Of a stretch of 32,978 nucleotides of DNA, positions 24,687 to 32,126 are shown one piece after another. The position numbers were made by a program, and so were the translations under genes. Location of the stretch: NCBI RefSeq assembly GCF_000819785.1, contig NZ_CDBK01000084.1:1-32978 (forward strand), read 5' to 3'. A model generated the notes under the pieces. It did not search any database. It was not told where the DNA came from and saw only the letters and a list, made by a program, of their open reading frames with translations. This stretch comes from Aeromonas caviae. Its GTDB lineage: Bacteria > Pseudomonadota > Gammaproteobacteria > Enterobacterales > Aeromonadaceae. Positions within the stretch are counted from its first letter, which is position 1, and the number at the start of each line of letters is the position of its first letter.

Positions 24687-25019
24687 ATGAAATTGTATCG
24701 GGACGATTAGAGAGAAACACCGGCAGGGTGCGTTCGCGTATTCTGGCCAGACGAAACGATTGCATGGCTAAAAACAGGAGCAGTGACAGAAATTAGACTC
24801 GACCATGACCTAGGTGATGATAATAGAGGGACAGGCTACGACGTTATTCTTTGGATAGAAAAAGAGGTAATGACCAATCCCTTCATACCGCCCCTTATTC
24901 GTGTTCACTCAGCGAATGTCTCCGCACGAAGAAAAATGGAATTGGGTATTATGGCTATTAATGATTTTCTGGCTAAGCCATCACGGATCGCCCCAGATGA
25001 TACAAATTGTGTTCGCTGA
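24687..25019 (+). pseudogene. Cyclic-phosphate-processing receiver-domain (cREC-like) protein interrupted by amber codon
   Basis: The frame starts at ATG 24687 (AGAGGA 7 bp upstream), reads MKLYRDD, meets TAG at 24708-24710, then continues RETPAGCVRVFWPDETIAWL and TEIRLDHDLGDDNRGTGYDV to the stop at 25019. With the stop restored to Glu the N-terminus is the usual DDERETP acidic loop, so the amber replaces GAG. The total would be 110 residues, normal for this family. Such receiver-like proteins have been linked bioinformatically to RNA-end repair and cyclic phosphate processing. Without the first eight residues, which hold the acidic metal site, an internal GTG start at 24783 would give an inactive stub. 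It lies 29 bp after the sirtuin gene, so they formed a pair. Confidence 0.65.
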
Positions 25020-25256
25020 CTCAGTGACATGAGGGAGGGCCAATTGAATAAAGCAGTAGGGGTGCATGTTAAGCTGCGGTGGATTCAACTCTGAAGCAAA
25101 ACCCTATCCTAAAGGCAACCAAGGAGACAGAACGAGCACCTCCGCCATTGAAATTTACATATCATGACCATGAGCCATATTGATACACGACCATTTTCAT
25201 TGCTTTTATAATATACAAAAACAGTTTTAAAGTTCATTTTTATAGTATGAGCATGG

Positions 25257-25269
25257 CGACTTGTTTTTC
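25257..25269. repeat. 13-bp direct repeat, left copy
   Basis: CGACTTGTTTTTC, identical to 26914-26926. The two copies bracket the AlpA-like and integrase genes. Several 13-mers are expected to recur by chance in 33 kb, so the match matters only because of where the copies lie. Confidence 0.35.
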
Positions 25270-25333
25270 TATATCATAAAAGCAAGCCATCTAAAAACGG
25301 AGCAAATTGACACATACGCCAATGGTGTTTTAA

Positions 25334-25352
25334 CCTCCTAAAAAACAGGAGG
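25334..25352 (+). promoter_or_regulatory. RBS-sequestering hairpin of the AlpA-like gene
   Basis: CCTCCT (25334-25339), 7-nt loop AAAAAAC, AGGAGG (25347-25352). The right arm is the full ribosome-binding sequence, 4 bp before the ATG at 25357. Folding would hide the RBS, suggesting translational control of the regulator. Confidence 0.5.
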
Positions 25353-25356
25353 CCAT

Positions 25357-25536
25357 ATGAACAACAACGAACCTAAACTAATAAAAACCAAAGCGCTTTT
25401 AAAACAGCTTGGCATTTCCAGATCAACACTGTACAGGTGGATTAAAGAACACAAGTTCCCACCGCCACACAATAAAGGCTTTTATTCTACCGCAGAGGTC
25501 AGCAGTTGGATATCAAGGGAAAATCGCTCATCTTAG
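25357..25536 (+). CDS. AlpA-like MerR-type HTH regulator (excisionase/integrase control)
   Basis: A 59-residue protein dominated by one winged helix-turn-helix: KTKALLKQLGISRSTLYRWI (helices about 11-29), FPPPHNKGFYSTAEVSSWI (wing and last helix). This matches AlpA/phage transcriptional regulators, which in P4-like and CP4-57 elements stimulate integrase expression or act as excision factors. The RBS AGGAGG is perfect but lies in a hairpin. It converges on the integrase gene, whose stop is 38 bp away, the common arrangement in P4-type islands. Too short for most gene callers. Confidence 0.8.
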   Translation: MNNNEPKLIKTKALLKQLGISRSTLYRWIKEHKFPPPHNKGFYSTAEVSSWISRENRSS

Positions 25537-25574
25537 ATGATGAATTACACCGCTATTTAATGACTCCATTATAT

Positions 25575-26768
25575 TTACATTTCCTGAAAGGATGTCACAG
25601 CCTCCATTAATTTTGTATCCCATAACTCATATGCCTCACGCTGTTCATCTATCCAATCATGTAGATTGTAAATAGCCATGACACCCGCCATCCTGTGGCC
25701 AAGCATTTTTTCTGTGACTTGTGGTAGAACTCGTTCTTCCGATAAACGAGTACTGAGTGTCCGACGCATGTCATGCATACGCCAATACGGCAGCTCCAGT
25801 TTATCTCGCACCCGCTCTGCTAGCTGGATAAGAGATGCACTACTTAATGACATCTTTGGATTCACCGGCGAGCGACATACTGGCCCCCCCTTTAGCCGAG
25901 ATTTCGCCGCCGCTTCTTGCAGCAACATCATCACCCTGGTAGGAATAGGCCGACGTATTGGTGAGCCGCTTTTGGCACGAGCAGCGGGAACCGTCCAAAT
26001 TTGCTCCTCCAGATTAAACTCACTCCACTGCGCCCCCAATGCCTCGCCACTGCGACAGCCCAGCAGGATCACCAGTTTGGCGGCCAATTTTAATCCGCGG
26101 CTGGCCCTGCTCTGTTCAAATGCAATCCAAATCTGAGCGAGTTCACGCATGGTCAGCACACGAGTACCTCTTTCAGGTTGAGATCCAACATCTTCGGTGC
26201 GTAATTGCAACACCGGGGAGCCGCCAATGAGATTTCTCCGAATACAAAAACTAAGAATGGACTTTAATCTGCGTAATAAATGACCGGCATTTTTGGGCTT
26301 TTTCTTGCCAATTTTATCAAACCACTCCAGCCAGCTGGAAAACGGGATCTGCTCAACCGGAATACCAATAAACAGAGGTTCGAAATAGCGCTGCATGGTA
26401 TGCTCATAGAGCATGACCGTACGAGGCCGCAGCTTGGGCAGATGATGCTCACGAAAATGCTCGCAGCACTGTTTCAGTGTGACATCATGCTTCTGGTGGA
26501 GCTTATCCCAGAAAACTCTAGGGTGTTCATTACGCTCCAGCGCACCACGGATAGCAGGGATCAATGCCCTGGCATCAGCGAGTTTAAGGTCGGGATAGCG
26601 TCCAATTTTGAGTCTCGCCGCTTTTCCTTGCCAGCGATAGCGATATTGCCATGAGATGGTGCCACGCTCGGTGACCCGAGCTGACAATCCATCACGATCT
26701 GACAATTCCGTCTTACCAAAGTAGGGCTTACCATACAGGGCACGTAGCTTCGCATCAGTAAGTGGCAT
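25575..26768 (-). CDS. P4-type tyrosine-recombinase integrase
   Basis: A 397-residue integrase of normal length. The N-terminal DUF4102/arm-binding domain begins LTDAKLRALYGKPYFGKTEL and includes LKIGRYPDLKLADAR. The core-binding domain spans about 95-195. The catalytic domain carries Arg239 (LLGCRSGEAL), His332 and Arg335 (MHDMRRTLS), His358 (MLGHR) and the nucleophile Tyr367 (AIYNLHDW), so the active site is complete. AGGAGA lies 5 bp before the ATG at 26768. The 5' end faces sbcB, as in islands where the integrase is next to the attachment site. It is the probable enzyme for insertion and excision of the adjacent island. Confidence 0.93.
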   Translation of the reverse strand: MPLTDAKLRALYGKPYFGKTELSDRDGLSARVTERGTISWQYRYRWQGKAARLKIGRYPDLKLADARALIPAIRGALERNEHPRVFWDKLHQKHDVTLKQCCEHFREHHLPKLRPRTVMLYEHTMQRYFEPLFIGIPVEQIPFSSWLEWFDKIGKKKPKNAGHLLRRLKSILSFCIRRNLIGGSPVLQLRTEDVGSQPERGTRVLTMRELAQIWIAFEQSRASRGLKLAAKLVILLGCRSGEALGAQWSEFNLEEQIWTVPAARAKSGSPIRRPIPTRVMMLLQEAAAKSRLKGGPVCRSPVNPKMSLSSASLIQLAERVRDKLELPYWRMHDMRRTLSTRLSEERVLPQVTEKMLGHRMAGVMAIYNLHDWIDEQREAYELWDTKLMEAVTSFQEM

Positions 26769-26956
26769 ATGACTCTCCTGTGATTGGCCATCTGATTTTT
26801 CACTGACACATTAACGCGCCCTGACGTGTACACAGATACGTACCAAACTGGTCTGAAACGGACTGAATCAAGATCAGACAAAGTGAGACAATCTGAGATG
26901 ACACTCCGTATAACGACTTGTTTTTCAAGCATATAAACACAATTCAGAACCACGAA
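26769..26956. other. Probable island/chromosome junction with repeated TCTGA/CTGA words
   Basis: 188 bp between the integrase and sbcB. It contains several similar short words (TCTGATTT, TCTGAAAC, ACTGAATC, ATCAGACA, GAGACAATCTGAG) that could be arm-type integrase sites, the right copy of the 13-bp repeat, and a small CTTG-T5-CAAG hairpin (26917-26929). No tRNA is present, so the attachment site is not a tRNA 3' end within the window. The exact crossover cannot be fixed without the other end. Confidence 0.4.
26914..26926. repeat. 13-bp direct repeat, right copy
   Basis: CGACTTGTTTTTC, identical to 25257-25269, ending 30 bp before the sbcB ATG. It could be an att core, a shared regulator site or chance. 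Confidence 0.35.
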
Positions 26957-28372
26957 ATGAGCCAGCAGACAAAGCCTACCTTCTATTTCCACGACTACGA
27001 GACCTTCGGCATCAGTCCGGCCAAAGACAGGCCGTCGCAGTTTGCGGGCATTCGCACCGACGCGGATTTCAACGTCATCGGCGAGCCGCTGGTGATTTAC
27101 TGCAAGCCGCCGGCGGATTACCTGCCGGAGCCGGAAGCCTGCCTCATCACCGGCATCACGCCGCAAAAGGCGATGAAGGACGGCCTGTGCGAGGCGGACT
27201 TCATCCGCCAGATCCACGCAGAGTTCGCCACCCCGGGCACCTGCGTGCTCGGCTACAACAGCATCCGCTTCGATGACGAGGTGACCCGCTACACCCTCTA
27301 TCGCAACTTCTACGACCCCTATGCCTACGCCTGGCAGAACGGCAACTCCCGCTGGGACATCCTCGACATGCTGCGGGCCTGCTACGCCCTGCGCCCGCAG
27401 GGGATAGAGTGGGCCTTCGATGAAGAGGGCAAGCCGAGCTTCAGGCTGGAGAAGCTCACCGTGGCCAATGGCGTGGCCCACGCCAACGCCCACGATGCGC
27501 TCTCGGATGTGCTGGCCACCATCGAGATGGCCAGGCTGGTGAAAAAGGCTCAGCCCAAGCTCTTCGAGTACCTCTTTGATCTTCGCAACAAGAACAAGGT
27601 GAAGGCCCTCATCGACGTGGTGACCATGAAACCCCTGGTGCACGTCTCCGGCATGTTCTCCCCCTGGCAGGGGTGTGCGAGCTGGGTGTCGCCGCTCGCC
27701 TGGCACCCCAGCAACCAGAACGCGGTGATCATGGTGGATCTGACCCGCGACCCCACCCCGCTCATCGAGCTCACCAGCGAGGAGATCCGCGAGCGCCTCT
27801 ACACCAAAAAAGAGGAGCTGGGGGATCTGGCCGGCATTCCGGTCAAACTGGTGCACATCAACAAGTGCCCGGTGCTGGCCCCGGCCGCCACCCTGACGCC
27901 GGAGCGGGCAGACGAACTGGGCATCAATCGGGCTCAGTGCCGCAAGAGCCTGGATCTGCTGCGGGCCCACCCCGAGGTGCGGGAAAAACTGGTGGAGGTA
28001 TTCAACCAGGAGTTTGCCGGCAGCACCGACGGCGACCCCGACACCCAGCTCTACGCCGGCTTCTTCGGCCACGGCGACAAGTCCACCATGGATCTGGTGC
28101 GCGCCACCCCGGCGGATCTGCTGGGGGAGCGGGAGTTTGCCTTCACGGATCCCCGTCTGCCCGAGATGCTGTTTCGTTACCGCGCCCGCAACTGGCCCCA
28201 CACCTTGAGCGAAGCGGAGCAGAAGCGCTGGCGCCTGCACTGCAGCGACTACTTCAGCCGCCGCCTGCCGGATTATGTGCCGCGCCTGGAAGCCCTGGCG
28301 GAACAGAACCAGGGGAACGAACGGAACTTTGCGATTCTAAAGAGTCTCTATCACTACCTTGAAAATCTGTGA
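26957..28372 (+). CDS. sbcB: Exodeoxyribonuclease I
   Basis: A 471-residue single-strand 3'-5' DNA exonuclease, close to the 475 of the E. coli protein. DEDD-family residues are visible: YFHDYETFG (Exo I, Asp and Glu at about 11-13), GYNSIRFDDEVTR (Exo II) and HANAHDALSDVLAT (Exo III). SH3-like and helical C-terminal domains complete it. I use ATG 26957, which matches the usual SbcB N-terminus; an upstream in-frame start at 26918 lacks family support. It acts in recombination and mismatch repair and is core chromosome. Its promoter region has been brought next to the integrase, so the island insertion may have changed its upstream control. Confidence 0.95.
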   Translation: MSQQTKPTFYFHDYETFGISPAKDRPSQFAGIRTDADFNVIGEPLVIYCKPPADYLPEPEACLITGITPQKAMKDGLCEADFIRQIHAEFATPGTCVLGYNSIRFDDEVTRYTLYRNFYDPYAYAWQNGNSRWDILDMLRACYALRPQGIEWAFDEEGKPSFRLEKLTVANGVAHANAHDALSDVLATIEMARLVKKAQPKLFEYLFDLRNKNKVKALIDVVTMKPLVHVSGMFSPWQGCASWVSPLAWHPSNQNAVIMVDLTRDPTPLIELTSEEIRERLYTKKEELGDLAGIPVKLVHINKCPVLAPAATLTPERADELGINRAQCRKSLDLLRAHPEVREKLVEVFNQEFAGSTDGDPDTQLYAGFFGHGDKSTMDLVRATPADLLGEREFAFTDPRLPEMLFRYRARNWPHTLSEAEQKRWRLHCSDYFSRRLPDYVPRLEALAEQNQGNERNFAILKSLYHYLENL

Positions 28373-28374
28373 GA

Positions 28375-28390
28375 TGTGAGCCGTTTCACA
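28375..28390. promoter_or_regulatory. Perfect CRP consensus operator
   Basis: TGTGA, GCCGTT, TCACA: an exact match to TGTGA-N6-TCACA, three bases after the sbcB stop and centred about 138 bp before the ATG at 28521. A CATAAT -10 candidate at 28423-28428 would place the site near -52; a later start is also possible. It very likely makes the downstream gene cAMP-CRP dependent. Confidence 0.75.
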
Positions 28391-28520
28391 GTTAAAAACC
28401 GATGCGTTTCCACGGCTCGCGACATAATGGGCAGGGAGCCCAAGCTCCTGATAGTGTGAATATTTAGATGCGCTGACGGCATGGATGCCGTGCTTTCGAC
28501 TGTTGGGGAACTCTCGTTTT

Positions 28521-29027
28521 ATGCGTTCAGCTCTGCCTGCTTTGACACTCGTCGCCTGTGCCCTGCTGCCCCAGGCCGCCCTCGCTGGCGCCCGGTTCGA
28601 GGTGCCAGACTACCTCTTGCGCCTGCCGGAGCAGACCTACCGGCTCATCGAGCACAACTTCAGCACCCTCTACCAGCAGACCGACTTCACCCCGCAAATC
28701 ACCAACAGCTATTTCAACCACTCGGATCTCTACCGCTTCGCCGGCATTCCCCTGGCCATCACGCCGCAAAACGGCTTCCAGATGGAGGTGTTCGGCCAGC
28801 TCTACAACAAGTCGTCCCAGATCTATGCCCAGATGAGCCAGGATCTCTCCCTCTATCGCACCCTGCGGGTGGACATGATGGGGGATCAGAGCGACGAGAT
28901 CGCCATCGGCATGGGGCTCGGCATCCCCCTGACAACTCGCCTCACCGTCAAGGCGCTCGCCTCCAGCAACGAGATCCCGGGCTATGGCTCCGCCAATTAC
29001 GCCATCGGGATGGAGTGGCACTTCTAG
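28521..29027 (+). CDS. Small exported, probably outer-membrane-associated protein of unknown function
   Basis: A 168-residue protein with a clear signal peptide (MRSALPALTLVACALLPQAA followed by LAG). The mature part begins ARFEVPDYLLRLPEQTYRLI and ends in alternating polar/hydrophobic strands with a terminal aromatic (YAIGMEWHF), as in outer-membrane beta proteins. I do not recognise a family. The start at 28521 puts Arg at position 2 and has GGGGAA upstream; an upstream in-frame start at 28485 would bury the signal. It stands alone between sbcB and a convergent gene, behind a perfect CRP site, and ends at a bidirectional terminator. It is too small for a large porin; an eight-stranded barrel or periplasmic protein are both possible. 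Confidence 0.75.
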   Translation: MRSALPALTLVACALLPQAALAGARFEVPDYLLRLPEQTYRLIEHNFSTLYQQTDFTPQITNSYFNHSDLYRFAGIPLAITPQNGFQMEVFGQLYNKSSQIYAQMSQDLSLYRTLRVDMMGDQSDEIAIGMGLGIPLTTRLTVKALASSNEIPGYGSANYAIGMEWHF

Positions 29028-29044
29028 AGACCATTTCGCCACGT

Positions 29045-29071
29045 AAAAAAGGCTCCCGAGGGAGCCTTTTT
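29045..29071. terminator. Bidirectional intrinsic terminator
   Basis: A-run (29045-29050), GGCTCCC, GA, GGGAGCC, T-run (29067-29071). The perfect 7-bp stem is flanked by A and T tracts, so it serves both convergent genes. Confidence 0.9.
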
Positions 29072-29085
29072 ACAGTGCAACGCCA

Positions 29086-30801
29086 TCAGGGGTAGCGGAT
29101 CACCGCCCCCTGCCCCCCTTGCAGCACCAGGGTGCTCCCCAGGGGCGTCTCGTCCCAGAAGTCCGTGCCCCCCGGCGTCAACGGGAACTCGCAGGGGTGC
29201 TCCCCCCAGTTGAACAGGCAGAGCAGCTCGCCGCCCCCGGGCAGCGCCACCCGCCCGCGCTCGAATGCCATCCCCTCGAAGCGGGCCGCCGGGGTGCGCG
29301 CGGCGCACAGGGCGAGCAGCTTGCCAAGGCGCGCCCCTTGCGCCTCGTCCAGATCCTGCAATCTGTCCCCCGCCAGCACCATGCCACCGCTCGCCACCAG
29401 GGCGGCCAGGTGGAAGTCGTACTCGGCGCGGCTCCCGTGCTGGCCCGGAATATCCCGCAGGCAGACGCAATCGGGGTCCAGCACCCAGAGCCGCTCGTGC
29501 TGCCAGGCGCGGCAGAAGGCTTCTCGCGCTATCTGGCGAAAACGGGGGCCCTGGCGCTCCACGTCATCGCTCACCCGCATGCCGTGCACCAGGCCGAGGC
29601 TCGGCCACAGCGGCGCATTGCAGCCGAGCAGGAAGGCCCCCTCCCCGGCGCCGCGCAGGATGGCGGCCATGCCGCGCCGATAGGCCTCCACCCTAGTGGC
29701 GGCGGGGTCGTGGAAGCGACCACCGTGGATGGCCCCCCAGAAGTTGGCATCGAGCTTGAAGTAGTGAATGCCCCACTGGGTACGCAGGGTGCGAAATACC
29801 TGCTCCAGGTGGGCCTGCACCTCGGGGTGGGTGCCATCCAGCACGTACCAGGGGGTGCAGCGCCAGCCCCCGTAGGTGACCCGCTCCGAGGGGAGCGGCA
29901 GGCCATCCTCCCCTTTCACGAACCAGTCAGGGTGCTGCTGGAACACTCGGGAGCCGGGCTCGGCGATAAAGGGGGCGACCCAGAGCGCAGGCTCGCAACC
30001 GGCGGCGCGGATCTCCCCTGCCAGGGCCGCCACCCCCTCCTCGAACTTGGCGGAGGGGGTGAGCCAGTCCCCCATCTTCCCCTGATAGCCGTCATCTATC
30101 TGCACGTAGCGCAGGGCCGGAAAACGCTCGGCCCGCACCGCCAGGTTCTCGCGAATGTCCGCCGCGCTCACGTTCGCGTAGTAGTGATACCAGGAGCACC
30201 AGCCGCTCGGGCGCGTGGGCACCTCCCCCACCAGGGAGCCGTGCTCGGCGGCGATATGCTGCGCCAGCGTCGCGAGCAGGGCCTCCCTGTCCGGCCCCTC
30301 CAGGCAGATCAGCGCCTCGCTCTGCCAGTGCGCACCCGGCGCCAGGGTGCGCCCTTCGGTGTTCATCACGATCTCGAGGCGCCCGTCGGGATGGAGGCGA
30401 AACTCCCCGCCAAAGCGCTGGCAGCTCGCAAAGGCCAGCAGCAGCCAGCCCCCCTCCTGCGCCACCAGAAGCAGGTTGTGCACCGTGTGGTAGCCATGGT
30501 CGGCGGTGATGCGATAGACAGACGCATCGGGGCAGCGGCCCAGGTGCTCGGGGGCGTTCCAGCGTCCCCCGGTCTGGGCCAGCATCTGGAATCCCTCCCC
30601 GTAGATGGCCGCGTCGGGCGCAAGTCCGAGATCCCCCTCAAACAGCCGCCAGTGGTGGACGGCCTCGGACTGCTTCCCGGTGTTGTCGAGCCTCACCCGG
30701 CAAAGCGGCCCCTCCCACTGGCGGGTTTGCAGCAGGGTGTCAGGGAGGGCGGGATCGCCGGGCAGTTGGCGCAACCGGGCCAGGAGAGAGGGGGTCGACA
30801 T
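29086..30801 (-). CDS. Alpha-galactosidase, glycoside hydrolase family 36-like
   Basis: A 571-residue protein that would release terminal alpha-galactose (melibiose, raffinose type sugars). An N-terminal beta domain (about 1-190) precedes the barrel, which starts SGWCSWYHYYANV and carries RYVQIDDGYQ (231-240). The predicted nucleophile is Asp351 in YFKLDANFW, and the acid/base is Asp412 or 413 in GMRVSDDVE, both as in clan GH-D. The C-terminal beta domain contains LLCLFNWGEHP. ATG 30801 has AAGGAG 6 bp upstream; a longer frame from 30840 has none. No signal peptide, so it is cytoplasmic. It has no adjacent transporter and is divergent from yohJ. A CRP-like site lies in the shared upstream region. 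An unusual specificity within GH36 cannot be excluded. Confidence 0.85.
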   Translation of the reverse strand: MSTPSLLARLRQLPGDPALPDTLLQTRQWEGPLCRVRLDNTGKQSEAVHHWRLFEGDLGLAPDAAIYGEGFQMLAQTGGRWNAPEHLGRCPDASVYRITADHGYHTVHNLLLVAQEGGWLLLAFASCQRFGGEFRLHPDGRLEIVMNTEGRTLAPGAHWQSEALICLEGPDREALLATLAQHIAAEHGSLVGEVPTRPSGWCSWYHYYANVSAADIRENLAVRAERFPALRYVQIDDGYQGKMGDWLTPSAKFEEGVAALAGEIRAAGCEPALWVAPFIAEPGSRVFQQHPDWFVKGEDGLPLPSERVTYGGWRCTPWYVLDGTHPEVQAHLEQVFRTLRTQWGIHYFKLDANFWGAIHGGRFHDPAATRVEAYRRGMAAILRGAGEGAFLLGCNAPLWPSLGLVHGMRVSDDVERQGPRFRQIAREAFCRAWQHERLWVLDPDCVCLRDIPGQHGSRAEYDFHLAALVASGGMVLAGDRLQDLDEAQGARLGKLLALCAARTPAARFEGMAFERGRVALPGGGELLCLFNWGEHPCEFPLTPGGTDFWDETPLGSTLVLQGGQGAVIRYP

Positions 30802-30894
30802 GGGAACTCCTTCTTGTGAATGGGGTTGAAGCCGGACCATTGTATCCCCTGCGGGCCAGTTGACCCTGTTCCCTCCCCCCCGTGCCTGTTAAAC

Positions 30895-30910
30895 TGCGAC
30901 CTCGCTCACA
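30895..30910. promoter_or_regulatory. Near-consensus CRP operator
   Basis: TGCGA, CCTCGC, TCACA: one mismatch to the CRP consensus. It is centred about 101 bp before the alpha-galactosidase ATG and only 28 bp before the predicted yohJ GTG. Activation of the galactosidase gene is the better fit; for yohJ it would be too close unless transcription starts at or after the start codon. Confidence 0.5.
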
Positions 30911-30930
30911 CTTGCCAAGATGAGGCCCCC

Positions 30931-31290
30931 GTGCTGCTGCAACGCACCCTGCGCTACCTTCGTGATTTTCTGGTCATCATCGCCTGTCTGCTGGCAGGCA
31001 AGGCCGTGGCGGCCATCCTGCCCTTCGCCTTCCCCGGCAGCATCATCGGCATGCTGCTGCTGTTCGTGCTGCTCTCCTTGCAGATCGTCCGCTTCTCCTG
31101 GGTCGAGCTGGGGGGCGGCCTGCTGCTGCGCCACATGGGGGTGCTGTTCGTGCCGGTGGCGGTGGGCCTGGTGGCCTGGCTCGAGCCCCTGCGCCAATCC
31201 TTCGGTCTCATCATGCTCTGCGTCGTGCTCGGCATCGTGCTCATCCTGGGCGCGGTCGGCCACCTCTATCAAAGGATGAACAAGCCATGA
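30931..31290 (+). CDS. yohJ: CidA/LrgA-family holin-like membrane protein YohJ
   Basis: A 119-residue integral membrane protein with four predicted helices: FLVIIACLLAGKAVAAIL, the signature PGSIIGMLLLFVLLSL, GVLFVPVAVGLVAWLEPL, and a last one near FGLIMLCVVLGIVLILGAVG. The start is GTG 30931 (GAGG 6 bp upstream), which matches the length of YohJ; the frame stays open upstream to 30820 but that part has no membrane or family character. Its stop overlaps yohK by 4 bp. CidA/LrgA with CidB/LrgB pairs affect lysis and, in some bacteria, pyruvate or organic acid uptake. As in E. coli, yohJ-yohK precede cdd. Confidence 0.85.
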   Translation: MLLQRTLRYLRDFLVIIACLLAGKAVAAILPFAFPGSIIGMLLLFVLLSLQIVRFSWVELGGGLLLRHMGVLFVPVAVGLVAWLEPLRQSFGLIMLCVVLGIVLILGAVGHLYQRMNKP

Positions 31291-31973
31291 TCCTCTGGTT
31301 CGCCCTGCCCCTCACCCTGGCCCTCTATTTCATGACCCGGGCCCTCTACCGCCGCCTGCCCTGGCCCGTCATCAATCCGGTGCTGATCCCCACCGCCGTC
31401 ATCATCGGCCTGCTGCTCTGGCTCGATCTGCCCCTGGATCAGTACCAGCAGGGGGCATCGCCCCTGACCGCCCTGCTGGAACCCGCCGTGGTGGCCCTGG
31501 CCCTGCCGCTTTACCAGCAGGCGCGCCAGATCCGCGACAAGCTCACACCCATCCTGGCCTGCACCCTCACCGCGGTGCTCATCTCGGTCTGCACCACCTT
31601 GGGGATTGGCCACCTGATGGGGGCGGATCCGGCGCTGCTCGCCTCCATCGCCACCAAGTCCATCACCACGCCGCTCGCCATGAGCGTCAGCCAGTCCCTC
31701 GGCGGCATTCCCGCCATCGCCGCCGCCGTGGTGGTGGTGGTGGGGATCCTGGGGGCCCTGGCGGGCTACCCCCTGCTCAAGCTGATGCGGGTCACCGATC
31801 CCGAGGCCCAGGGGCTCGCCATGGGTGCCTGCGCCCACGCCATCGGCACCGCCGCCTCCGCCGAGCAGGGGGTGACCCAGGGCGCCTTCTCGTCGCTGGC
31901 CATGGTGGTGTGCGGTGTGCTGACCGCGGCCATCGCCCCCCTGCTGTTCGCCCTCTACCACTGGCTGGCCTGA
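31287..31973 (+). CDS. yohK: CidB/LrgB-family membrane protein YohK
   Basis: A 228-residue inner-membrane protein of LrgB type with about seven hydrophobic helices and the family segments NPVLIPTAVIIGLL and LASIATKSITTPLAMSVSQS, followed by GGIPAIAAAVVVVVGILGA and the MGACAHAIGTA motif. Its ATG overlaps the yohJ TGA (ATGA), so the two are translated together and likely form one complex. It ends just before a strong hairpin, and then cdd. Length and motifs are normal. Confidence 0.9.
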   Translation: MILWFALPLTLALYFMTRALYRRLPWPVINPVLIPTAVIIGLLLWLDLPLDQYQQGASPLTALLEPAVVALALPLYQQARQIRDKLTPILACTLTAVLISVCTTLGIGHLMGADPALLASIATKSITTPLAMSVSQSLGGIPAIAAAVVVVVGILGALAGYPLLKLMRVTDPEAQGLAMGACAHAIGTAASAEQGVTQGAFSSLAMVVCGVLTAAIAPLLFALYHWLA

Positions 31974-31981
31974 TCCCCGCT

Positions 31982-32007
31982 GCCATGGCCGCCCCTGCGG
32001 CCATGGC
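31982..32007 (+). terminator. Strong 11-bp hairpin after yohK
   Basis: GCCATGGCCGC, loop CCCT, GCGGCCATGGC, starting 9 bp after the yohK stop. The stem is perfect but the following CTCTGTGCCCTTT is only partly T-rich, so it may attenuate or end the yohJK transcript with limited efficiency. Confidence 0.5.
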
Positions 32008-32126
32008 CTCTGTGCCCTTTCACCGTATCCATCCGATACCCTCGCCTCCCTGATGCCGGGAGCTGGCGCACAGATTGCGAAAGACAAACGTTTCCTTTAC
32101 CATCCCCGCCCCTTTGCCCATCAAGG

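Larger units (their letters stand above)
25020..25356. other. Intergenic region upstream of the AlpA-like gene
   Basis: 337 bp of AT-rich sequence with no gene. It holds a good -10 candidate TATAAT (25207-25212) without a well-spaced -35. It also holds an imperfect inverted repeat CTTGTTTTT / AAAAGCAAG (25260-25286), whose left arm is part of a 13-bp sequence repeated at 26914-26926, and the RBS hairpin at 25334-25352. It is probably the control region for the AlpA-like gene and island excision. Confidence 0.5.

Noticed and set aside
24491..24796. 101-codon plus-strand frame overlapping the sirtuin 3' end
   Set aside because: Shadow of the sirtuin and the cREC gene in another frame; no motif of its own.
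26561..28240. 559-codon minus-strand open frame
   Set aside because: It is the antisense of sbcB, whose exonuclease motifs are complete; the frame is open because of high GC and has no family motif.
29119..30819. 566-codon plus-strand open frame
   Set aside because: Antisense to the GH36 alpha-galactosidase; composition is typical of a GC-rich shadow frame and it lacks an RBS.
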